Source: CALKYB01 sp964510575 (GTDB lineage: Bacteria > Bdellovibrionota_C > UBA2361 > SZUA-149 > CALKYB01). Taken from it: a stretch of 64,000 nt of DNA. The stretch is from the NCBI GenBank assembly GCA_964510575.1, contig CAZECN010000014.1, forward strand, positions 5,934 to 69,933, written 5' to 3'. The translations under genes and the position numbers were made by a program. The first letter of the stretch is position 1. The number at the start of each line of letters is the position of its first letter. The notes beneath the pieces were generated by a model that saw only the letters and a list, made by a program, of their open reading frames with translations, made no database searches and was not told where the DNA came from. This document shows, piece by piece, positions 17,275-24,577 of the stretch.

Positions 17275-17691
17275 TTGAACAGAGCCCTACTCACTCTAAT
17301 CTTTTTAACCAGCTTTCTAGCTTCTTGCTCTCCTACCTACCGCGTACAAACTGAACTAACTCCCCCAAAAGATGAAAGAGGACTGGAGTGCGTAAAAACC
17401 TGCACTGCCGATTTCGAGCAATGTAAGGGCAAAGCTTTAAATCGTTATCAAATTTGCCAGAGTCGTGTGAGCATAGACCGAACTCTTTCCCACAGAAGAT
17501 GTTTTTCTAGACGCTCTGGAAGAAGCAGTTATTTATGTAACAGAGGTTTAGGATTCTACGGAACAGGGCTTTACCATGGGTACTGCAGCTACGAAGGCAG
17601 CCACTGTAAAGACAGCTTTGAAACCTGCTTCGTAAACTGTGGTGGTAAATTAAGCTACGAAAAAACTTGTATCAGTCGCTGTCCATCTTAA
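17275..17691 (+). CDS. Cysteine-rich lipoprotein, unknown
   Basis: The TTG at 17275 is chosen: GGAAAGG lies 5 bases upstream and the product then begins with an ideal lipoprotein signal (NRALLTLIFLTSFLASC), lipobox LASC. A longer frame starting inside the helicase gene is less likely. The mature chain (about 120 aa) has 12 cysteines besides the lipidated one, several as CX3C pairs (CVKTC, CFVNC, CISRC), which suggests about six disulfides in the periplasm. It also has an Arg-rich middle and a Gly/Tyr-rich stretch (GLGFYGTGLYHGY). CX3C pairs recall Mia40-type or coiled-helix folds, but no family is recognised. Confidence 0.65.
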   Translation: MNRALLTLIFLTSFLASCSPTYRVQTELTPPKDERGLECVKTCTADFEQCKGKALNRYQICQSRVSIDRTLSHRRCFSRRSGRSSYLCNRGLGFYGTGLYHGYCSYEGSHCKDSFETCFVNCGGKLSYEKTCISRCPS

Positions 17692-18107
17692 TCAGTCCTT
17701 ACCACACTTAAAAAAAAAGAAAATTCCTCCCGAAAAAGGTCCACCTTTTTTTAAAAATAATGAAACAAACGACTCTGGATTACGATAAAACTTCAGAGGA
17801 AGGCGAAGTTTATTTAGCCAATACATTAAAGCGCAGTACCAGAAGTTTAGTACCAATAATGTAGCAACAGTGGAGATCTATCCAGCCAGATTACTTCAAA
17901 GAGAGTCTACCCCTACCAGTGAAATCCGTCGAAGACGGTGTATTGCTGATTACCTCAAAACCTAGGAAGGACTCCCTTTTCCACCCAGCTACCTAAAGCT
18001 TATGTTCGTTAGGTGATAATGGTGAAGATTCGGGTTGTAAGAGAGAAGAATTTACCACTTCGCCTTCCTTTCTTATTTTACCTTGGGGTAAGTTTAGATA
18101 GGGCTAG
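17692..18107. other. 416-bp gap with a 273-bp inverted-repeat unit
   Basis: No supported gene. A 13-bp perfect inverted repeat, AGGAAGGCGAAGT at 17797-17809 and its complement at 18057-18069, encloses 247 bp. The interior has only short frames (for example 34 codons from an ATG near 17760) without good ribosome sites. A poly-A/T rich stretch (17710-17760) follows the lipoprotein gene but makes no clean terminator. No target-site duplication is obvious. It could be a non-autonomous mobile element or a decayed gene. Confidence 0.5.
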
Positions 18108-19076
18108 CTACCAGCGCATCAAAAGCGCGCCCCAAGTAGCACCACCTCCATAAGCAGAGAGCATGACTAGGTCCCCCTCTTTAATGCGGTTCTCCTTAAC
18201 GCACTCAGTAAGCAAAAGAGGTATACTGGCCGCACTGGTATTACCGTAGCGACCCACATTGGTATGGACCTTACTTTCATCTAAGCCCATCTGCTTGCCA
18301 ACAGCATGCAATATTCTTTTATTAGCTTGGTGTGAGATATAGTGATCCAGCTGAGAAGCTTCAAAGCCGTAATCCTCAAGAACCTGCATACTGCTATCAG
18401 CCAGACTTCTAACCGCAGACTTAAAAACATCTCTTCCAGCCATCGTAATGAACTCACCAGCCTTTCCATTTCCAGCAGGTAGGGCCAAGGTATCGGCTAA
18501 ACTACCATCAGAGAAAATCTTCCCTCCCAGTAGTCCTCTGGCTTCTCCTCCACTCTGGTTCTCGCTAGTCAGTACTGCAGCTCCAGCCCCGTCACCAAAA
18601 AGAATACAAGTTCCTCGATCCTGCTGGTCAACTACGCGACTAAAGATTTCAGCTCCAACAACTAGGAAGTTCTTCCCTGCGCCACTACGAAGAAAACTAC
18701 TAGCTGTAAACGAAGCAAACAAAAATCCGGAGCAGGCAGCTCCTAAGTCAAAGGCAAAAGCGTTAACCGCTCCTAGTCTACCCTGAAGCTCACAGGCCGT
18801 ACTTGGAAAAGCTTTATCTGGAGTCGAGGTGGCAACAATTATGCCATCAAGCTGATCTGCGCCAATTCCAGCCTCGCTGAGGGCTGTTCGACAAGCTGGC
18901 TCTGCTAAACCAACTAAGCTTTCCTGATCCTCAACCCATCGGCGTTGAGATATGCCGGTGCGCTCTACTATCCACTCGTCGCTAGTTTCAAGATAACTGG
19001 CAAAATGGTCGTTACCGACCACCCGCTCAGGGACATTCATTCCAAAGCCGGCAAATACGCCTAAAGGTTCTTTCAC
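18108..19076 (-). CDS. fabH: 3-oxoacyl-ACP synthase III
   Basis: Starts type II fatty acid synthesis by condensing acetyl-CoA with malonyl-ACP. The 322-aa chain has the thiolase fold with catalytic Cys in FDLGAACSGFLFA (about residue 113), His in DHYISHQANKRIL (about 249) and Asn in HTNVGRYGNTSAAS (about 279); the C-terminal GGGATWGALLMRW is typical. GTG start with GGGGAG 8 bases upstream. It follows fabF by 39 bp at the end of the prfA-murA-fab operon, an order different from the common fabH-fabD-fabG cluster; acpP, fabD and fabG are not in the window. Confidence 0.95.
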   Translation of the reverse strand: MKEPLGVFAGFGMNVPERVVGNDHFASYLETSDEWIVERTGISQRRWVEDQESLVGLAEPACRTALSEAGIGADQLDGIIVATSTPDKAFPSTACELQGRLGAVNAFAFDLGAACSGFLFASFTASSFLRSGAGKNFLVVGAEIFSRVVDQQDRGTCILFGDGAGAAVLTSENQSGGEARGLLGGKIFSDGSLADTLALPAGNGKAGEFITMAGRDVFKSAVRSLADSSMQVLEDYGFEASQLDHYISHQANKRILHAVGKQMGLDESKVHTNVGRYGNTSAASIPLLLTECVKENRIKEGDLVMLSAYGGGATWGALLMRW

Positions 19077-19115
19077 AACCTAAGCTCCCCGCAACACGCG
19101 CTCAGTCTGATCACT

Positions 19116-20366
19116 TTAAACTCGTTTTAAAATTATTGAAGCGTTGGTTCCGCCAAAGCCAAAGGAGTTACTCATCGCATAATCGACAGATGCCTGCCTA
19201 GCCTCATGAGGAACATAATCTAAATCGCACTCTTCATCTGCAACATCCAAGTTGACCGTAGGTGGAATTACCTTCTCTTGCAACGCCTTAGCCAACACAA
19301 CTGCTTCAATCCCGCCAGCAGCACCTAACAAATGGCCGGTCATAGATTTAGTAGAACTTACTAGCAACCCTTCCTTAGCATGTCCGCCGAAGACTTTTTT
19401 AATCGCTTTAGTCTCTGCTGGGTCATTCACAGGAGTCGAAGTTCCGTGAGCATTGATATAGCCAACTTGCTCAGGTTGAATGCCTGCTGACTCAACAGCA
19501 TTTTTCATACAGAGAATGGCACCATCGCCTCCCTCAGCAGGCGCAGTAATATGATAGGCGTCACAGGAGAATCCATAACCCACTACCTCAGCATAAATAT
19601 GAGCACCTCTTTTTTCAGCACTTTCTAGGCTTTCCACAACCAACAACGCAGCCCCCTCTCCCATGACAAAACCATCTCGGTCTTTATCGAAAGGACGACT
19701 GGCCTTGTCAGGCTCTTCGTTTCTAGTCGAAAGAGCTCTCATTCGAGCGAAGCCAGCAACGGCTAATGGTGTTATCGAAGATTCGGCTCCACCTGCCAGC
19801 ACCACATCCTGCAAGCCATCTCGGACCATACGCCAGGCCTCACCAAGCGCATGAGTGCCAGATGTACAAGCACTGGTCACCACATAGTTGACGCCTCTCA
19901 AGTCATGGCGGATGGCTATATTTCCAGGAGCCAGATTTGAAATCATGCCTGGAATAAGAAAGGGAGATACTTTTCTTGGGCCGCCACTGAATAGAGCTTT
20001 CGCGTTAGACTCAAGAGTTTCCAAGCCTCCGATACCAACGCCAAGGATTGAACCCATTCGGGTTTTATCAAAATTGTGATTTTCGAGGCCTGCATCAGAC
20101 CAAGCTTCGGCAGCTGCAGCCAAAGCAAAAACAGAAAACTTGTCGACCCTTTTGCGATCCTTTTTATCAACAACGGTCTCTTGGTCGAAGTCTTTCAACT
20201 CAGCCGCTATCTTTGCCGAATAATCACTGGCATCAAATCCTGTGATAGGACCAACCCCACTTTTACCTGCGACCAAACTCTCCCAACTGGATTTTAAACT
20301 ATTTCCAACCGGGGAAAGTAACCCCATCCCTGTTATAACGACTCTTCTTTCAGATCTTTCAGACAT
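19116..20366 (-). CDS. fabF: 3-oxoacyl-ACP synthase II
   Basis: Elongates acyl-ACP by condensation with malonyl-ACP. The start is ATG 20366 (MSERSERRVVITGMGLLSPV), giving 416 aa, standard for FabF; a TTG 12 bases upstream is also open. The catalytic Cys lies in VTSACTSGTHALGEA (about 166), with His in NAHGTSTPVNDPAE (about 308) and His in STKSMTGHLLGAAG (about 345). The C-terminus SFGFGGTNASIILKR is characteristic. A 7-bp palindrome sits just upstream. Confidence 0.95.
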   Translation of the reverse strand: MSERSERRVVITGMGLLSPVGNSLKSSWESLVAGKSGVGPITGFDASDYSAKIAAELKDFDQETVVDKKDRKRVDKFSVFALAAAAEAWSDAGLENHNFDKTRMGSILGVGIGGLETLESNAKALFSGGPRKVSPFLIPGMISNLAPGNIAIRHDLRGVNYVVTSACTSGTHALGEAWRMVRDGLQDVVLAGGAESSITPLAVAGFARMRALSTRNEEPDKASRPFDKDRDGFVMGEGAALLVVESLESAEKRGAHIYAEVVGYGFSCDAYHITAPAEGGDGAILCMKNAVESAGIQPEQVGYINAHGTSTPVNDPAETKAIKKVFGGHAKEGLLVSSTKSMTGHLLGAAGGIEAVVLAKALQEKVIPPTVNLDVADEECDLDYVPHEARQASVDYAMSNSFGFGGTNASIILKRV

Positions 20367-20382
20367 ATTCCAAATCAAATAC

Positions 20383-20400
20383 TCGGTCGGACCCGACCGA
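20383..20400. promoter_or_regulatory. Palindrome before fabF
   Basis: The arms TCGGTCG and CGACCGA enclose GACC, 17 bp upstream of the fabF ATG in the short gap after the Hda-like gene. It is GC-rich against its surroundings. It may be an operator for the fab genes or a leader hairpin; it does not match the FapR or FadR sites I know. Confidence 0.4.
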
Positions 20401-20423
20401 ATGCAACAAATACTGACGAGACT

Positions 20424-21095
20424 CTACTTTTTCAACGCCAGCATGTCATCACCAGTTTTACTTACGCGCTCCGCAGCTACCTCCCGAAAAACTCCTTCGG
20501 TAACTCTTCCGCCTTTCTCTAACGATAACTCATTTATCCTACTGAAAATATTATCAAAAGACAAAGGCTGAAGAGGCAGTCTTTTCACCAGAAAAGATAG
20601 CATTCTCTCGCTTAACCTAAGGTTATGCTTCTCCGCTATAGACTTGATAATAGGCGCCAATTCTTCCTCACTGGGATATCCCAGCCTCAGGGCTCTTGCC
20701 ACACGTAGCCTGCTGCCACTATGTGGGTTGGAAAATGCAGCCTGTGGTTCACTTCTTGAAGTGACTAGCAGCAATCCACCTTCACGCCTAGCCCTTTCAT
20801 ATCGGTCAATAAAGCCCCTAATCCAATCATCGCTATCATCGGTTCCCTCGGCGCTGAAAAAGCTCACTCCCGAACCCTTAGCCATAACACCTAGCAAAGC
20901 CAATAAATGACGTTTTCCAACCCCCTCAGGTCCATGAAGAAAAAACATGCGAAACTCGGAACTGTTTTCTTGGAGCTCATCAATCGCGGAACTTACTGAA
21001 TCGATGGCCTCAGCTACACCTGAGTGCGGAATAAAATAATCTACTGAATAAGGCTCTGCAGGTTTAAGAGGGAGTGGTATGTGATTGCCTTTCAT
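20424..21095 (-). CDS. Hda/DnaA-like AAA+ protein with degenerate ATPase motifs
   Basis: A 223-aa protein matching the DnaA/Hda ATPase fold: MFFLHGPEGVGKRHLLALL (about 49-67) is the P-loop, followed by DDWIRGFIDRYERAR, LLLVTSRSEPQAAF and a C-terminal lid (RVARALRLGYPSEEELAPII, then FLVKRLPLQPLSFDNIF). The Thr/Ser after the P-loop Lys is Arg (GKR), and the segment that should hold Walker B is very short with no IDDIQ motif, so ATP hydrolysis is doubtful. No C-terminal DNA-binding domain. Known Hda regulates DnaA with the beta clamp; I see no clamp-binding QxxLxLF near the N-terminus (it has HIPLPLKP). It lies 5 bp after murA. Confidence 0.7.
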   Translation of the reverse strand: MKGNHIPLPLKPAEPYSVDYFIPHSGVAEAIDSVSSAIDELQENSSEFRMFFLHGPEGVGKRHLLALLGVMAKGSGVSFFSAEGTDDSDDWIRGFIDRYERARREGGLLLVTSRSEPQAAFSNPHSGSRLRVARALRLGYPSEEELAPIIKSIAEKHNLRLSERMLSFLVKRLPLQPLSFDNIFSRINELSLEKGGRVTEGVFREVAAERVSKTGDDMLALKK

Positions 21096-21100
21096 CTACT

Positions 21101-22390
21101 TCAGCACCCAAGAACAAGTTCTTCATTTTCAGTTTCTGCAACTCGCTCAATTCTAGCTCCAAGCCGAACAAGCTTTTCACATAGACCATCATAACCTCGG
21201 TCAAGGTGATAGACCCCATCAATCACAGTTTTACCATCTGCAACTAATCCCAAAAGAACCAAGGCCGCGGCAGCTCGAATGTCCCCAGCTTCAACTGGTG
21301 CTCCTGAAAGCCTCTCTAGGCCCTCGACCAAAGCTGTGTCCCCTTCAACTGAAATTTTGGCTCCAAACCGTCTAAACTCGGCAACATGACCAAAGCGACT
21401 CTCAAAAATCTTTTCGCTAACTTTGCTCTCACCATCCGCAACACACATAGCCGCCATCAAGAGAGGCTGAACATCAGTTGCCAAGCCTGGAAAAGGGGCT
21501 GTCTCCATATCAACCGATTTCAATCGGCCTAAGGAGCGAAGAGAAATCCAATCCTCTCCAGTCTCAACCTCACACCCTGCACTTTGAAAAACTTCAATTG
21601 TAGAATGCAACATTCTAGGGTCAATACCCTTTAGAACTACTTTTCCGCCGGTCAATGCTGCAGCACCTAAGTAGGTTGCTGCCTCAATGCGATCTCCTAA
21701 AACTCTGGTCAAAGCACCAGACAAATTAGTACGCCCTAAGATTTTTAAAGTCGAGCTCCCTAATCCTTCAATCTCAACGCCCATCGAAACTAAATGTTGA
21801 CCAAGGGCTGAAACTTCGGGCTCAGCAGCAGCATTTTTTATCACTGTCTCCTCGGGAACTAGAGCAGCAGCCATAAGTATTTGGTGCGTTGCACCTACAG
21901 AAGGAAAACCAAGATCGATTCGAGCTCCTCTCAATCCCCCTTCAGCCTTAGCCGCGACAACTCCATGTGCCAATTCAATATCAGCTCCCATCTTTTCAAG
22001 ACCCAACAAGTGAAGGTCAACGGGCCGACTACCTATCGCATCTCCGCCTGGTAAAGAGACTCTGGCCTCACCTACCCGGGACAACAACGGACCAAGCACC
22101 CAAAAAGAAGCCCTTAAGGAACGAACTAAACCATAAGGGGCTTCAGTTCGATTGATCGAAGCTGCTTGAATGCTCACCCTATTTTTATCCCAGTGCACTT
22201 GAGCACCAAGGTTAGAGAGAAGCTTAAGGGTAACAGATATGTCTTCAAGCTCAGGCACATTGGAGAAGATGCACTTGTCGGCTGTCAGTAATGAAGAAAT
22301 AAGTAAGGGAAGCGCCGCGTTTTTTGCACCAGAAACTCTTACCTCTCCTTCAAGAGGAATCCCTCCTTCTATATGTATCAGATCAGCCAA
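21101..22390 (-). CDS. murA: UDP-N-acetylglucosamine 1-carboxyvinyltransferase
   Basis: First committed step of peptidoglycan precursor synthesis: transfers enolpyruvate from PEP to UDP-GlcNAc. The 429 aa form two EPSP-synthase-like domains. GEVRVSGAKNAALPLL (about 13-28) carries the conserved Lys-Asn, PEVSALGQHLVSMG is central, and PFPGLATDVQPLLMA (about 299-313) contains the Asp of the active site. At the usual Cys115 position the loop reads GGDAIGSRPVDLH, so Asp (about 114) takes the place of Cys. Asp there gives natural fosfomycin resistance in several families. TTG start with a weak ribosome site, 9 bp after prmC. Confidence 0.93.
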   Translation of the reverse strand: MADLIHIEGGIPLEGEVRVSGAKNAALPLLISSLLTADKCIFSNVPELEDISVTLKLLSNLGAQVHWDKNRVSIQAASINRTEAPYGLVRSLRASFWVLGPLLSRVGEARVSLPGGDAIGSRPVDLHLLGLEKMGADIELAHGVVAAKAEGGLRGARIDLGFPSVGATHQILMAAALVPEETVIKNAAAEPEVSALGQHLVSMGVEIEGLGSSTLKILGRTNLSGALTRVLGDRIEAATYLGAAALTGGKVVLKGIDPRMLHSTIEVFQSAGCEVETGEDWISLRSLGRLKSVDMETAPFPGLATDVQPLLMAAMCVADGESKVSEKIFESRFGHVAEFRRFGAKISVEGDTALVEGLERLSGAPVEAGDIRAAAALVLLGLVADGKTVIDGVYHLDRGYDGLCEKLVRLGARIERVAETENEELVLGC

Positions 22391-22399
22391 TTCTAATTC

Positions 22400-23314
22400 T
22401 CAAAATTCCGGTAGTTTGATTTCAGCCACCCTGTCATGCCCAGCAAGATCTTTGTGCAGCTCGAAACCCTCGCCCAAGCCCGATATTCTGCTAATATCCA
22501 AGGCGGACGAACCCTGAGTATAGCCTATTTCAAGCAACAGAAAACCAGCTAGTCCCTTGCTAAACCCTCCGACACCCTGAACAATTTGTTTAATAATTTC
22601 AAACCCTTCCTTACCTGCAAATAAGGCTTGAGCTGGCTCAAACTGGCTCACATCTCTAGGTAAGGCCTCTCCTTTGCTAATATAGGGTGGGTTACTAACG
22701 ACTAGTAGCGATTTAAAACGATCATCTAACTGAGGAAAGGCTTTAAACAAGTCTCCCGAAAACCATTTAATTCTATCTCTACATTCATGTTGATCAGCGT
22801 TAGATTTAGCGACCTCAAGAGCCTTGGTGGAGATATCAGACGCCCAATATTCAATGCTTTTTTCCTGCCTTAGCTCCAAAGCAAGACTTACGATCACGCA
22901 ACCCGAACCTACACCCATTTCTAACACGAGTATGGGTCTCTCAAGCGTTCGAGCTTTCTCCAGGCTCAGTTCGACTAGCAGCTCAGTCTCTGGTCTCGGA
23001 ATTAGGACATCAGAACTAACTTTAAACATTCTCCCGAAAAACTCTTTTTTCCCGAAGATACTGGCGATAGGCTCACTACCAGCTCGTCTTTTAAAAAAAG
23101 AAATAGCTTGGTCTTTTTGTTGGTCACTAACTTCTGCATCTAAGTTTATCAATAGCCAAGAAAGATCCCTCTCAGCATTTCCAGCAAGTGTAAAAAGCAG
23201 GAGAAGGTCTACTTCCTTCGCAATTTGCTCAGGAGAAACTCGGGAAAGATCTGGCAAATCTGCCAGACAGGATAACAAACATTTACCCTCTTCCCTCAAT
23301 TCACGAATTTTCAT
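22400..23314 (-). CDS. prmC: Release factor glutamine N5-methyltransferase
   Basis: Methylates the Gln of the GGQ motif in release factors using SAM. The 304-aa protein has the N-terminal helical domain and a Rossmann methyltransferase domain: FGRMFKVSSDVLIPRPETE (about 91-109), VLEMGVGSGCVIVSLAL (SAM motif I, about 130-146) and the catalytic VVSNPPYIS (about 210-218). It lies 5 bp after prfA, whose product is its substrate. ATG start. Confidence 0.94.
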   Translation of the reverse strand: MKIRELREEGKCLLSCLADLPDLSRVSPEQIAKEVDLLLLFTLAGNAERDLSWLLINLDAEVSDQQKDQAISFFKRRAGSEPIASIFGKKEFFGRMFKVSSDVLIPRPETELLVELSLEKARTLERPILVLEMGVGSGCVIVSLALELRQEKSIEYWASDISTKALEVAKSNADQHECRDRIKWFSGDLFKAFPQLDDRFKSLLVVSNPPYISKGEALPRDVSQFEPAQALFAGKEGFEIIKQIVQGVGGFSKGLAGFLLLEIGYTQGSSALDISRISGLGEGFELHKDLAGHDRVAEIKLPEF

Positions 23315-23319
23315 CTAGC

Positions 23320-24402
23320 TTATTCTTCTTCGCCTTTTAGAGCCTCAGCCCTGTAAAAGGCTTGAAGTGGGTTGGAGACTAAAGACAATTCTCCCCCCAT
23401 CAAGTCATCCAATTGGTAGAGTGTGAGGTTTATCCGATGATCTGTCACCCGTCCCTGCGGAAAATTATATGTACGGATTCTCTCCGAACGATCGCCCGTT
23501 CCGATTTGCTGACGTCTATTCTCACTTCGCTCGGCATCCAAAGCAGCTTGCTCCAAATCATAGAGGCGAGCCCTTAAAACAGCCAGTGCTTTGGCTTTGT
23601 TCTTGATCTGTGACTTCTCGTCCTGACATGTCACTACTAAGCCAGTAGGTTCGTGAGTTATTCTAACCGCTGAATCTGTAGTGTTAACACTCTGCCCACC
23701 GGGACCAGAAGCCCTGAAAACATCAATTCGCAGATCTTTATCATCAATTCTTACATCCACCTCTTCCGCTTCCGGCAGGGCTGCCACAGTCACCGTTGAA
23801 GTATGAATTCTGCCTTGAGTTTCAGTCTGAGGAACACGCTGAACCCGGTGCACCCCACTCTCGTATTTGAATAAACTGAAAGCCCCAGTTCCCACAAATC
23901 TGGCGATAATTTCTTTGAAACCACCAACTGAGGACTTTGAACTACTCATAGTCTCTACTTTCCAACCTTGGCTCTCAGCAAATCTGCTATAAAGAGTGAA
24001 AATATTCTCAGCGAACAAAGCCGACTCGTCTCCACCAGCTCCAGCACGTATTTCAATGATGGTGTTTTTGTCATCATTAGGATCTTTAGGAATAAGTAAG
24101 TACATCAACTCTTCCCTTAACTTCTCCTTTTCCTCTTTTAGCTCCTCCCTCTCGGCTTTAGCTAACTCTTTCATTTCTGGGTCTTCGGCGTTCTCAGCCA
24201 ACTCTTCAGCTCCAGCGAGCTCAGAGTCAACTTTCTTCCAACGGCCGAAAGTTTCCACAATAGCACTCATCTCGGAGTGTTCCCTTGAAAGGTCCCTAAG
24301 CTTATTACGATCTGAGATGATTTCAGGATCAGAGAGCATTGAACCTAGCTCTTTAAACCGCTGCTCAATATGAGACAGCTTTTCTTTCATTGCTGGGCGC
24401 AT
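23320..24402 (-). CDS. prfA: Peptide chain release factor 1
   Basis: Reads UAA and UAG and triggers peptide release. 360 aa with the GGQ loop in ASGPGGQSVNTTDSAVR (about 232-248), the PCRF domain (RAGAGGDESALFAENI) and the PVT-type recognition region (PQTETQGRIHTSTVTVA), where PAT/PVT marks RF1. The first ATG is kept because RPAMKEKLSHIEQRF aligns with the E. coli N-terminus. First gene of the operon prfA-prmC-murA-hda-like-fabF-fabH. The window contains no prfB. Confidence 0.95.
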   Translation of the reverse strand: MRPAMKEKLSHIEQRFKELGSMLSDPEIISDRNKLRDLSREHSEMSAIVETFGRWKKVDSELAGAEELAENAEDPEMKELAKAEREELKEEKEKLREELMYLLIPKDPNDDKNTIIEIRAGAGGDESALFAENIFTLYSRFAESQGWKVETMSSSKSSVGGFKEIIARFVGTGAFSLFKYESGVHRVQRVPQTETQGRIHTSTVTVAALPEAEEVDVRIDDKDLRIDVFRASGPGGQSVNTTDSAVRITHEPTGLVVTCQDEKSQIKNKAKALAVLRARLYDLEQAALDAERSENRRQQIGTGDRSERIRTYNFPQGRVTDHRINLTLYQLDDLMGGELSLVSNPLQAFYRAEALKGEEE

Positions 24403-24577
24403 TAGGGTTTTTCCAAAAAAGATTAGACTAACTACCTCCCCTTCAGGGCGGCGCCCACCAATATAGATAAATCACTCTCTTGGCTCAAGGGTTCTAGTAG
24501 CTTTAGTGGATTTCTCTCGCCAGTTCTCCCCAGCTTTGGTACACTCCAAGGCCTTTAAGATCACATTTCATAGGTCA

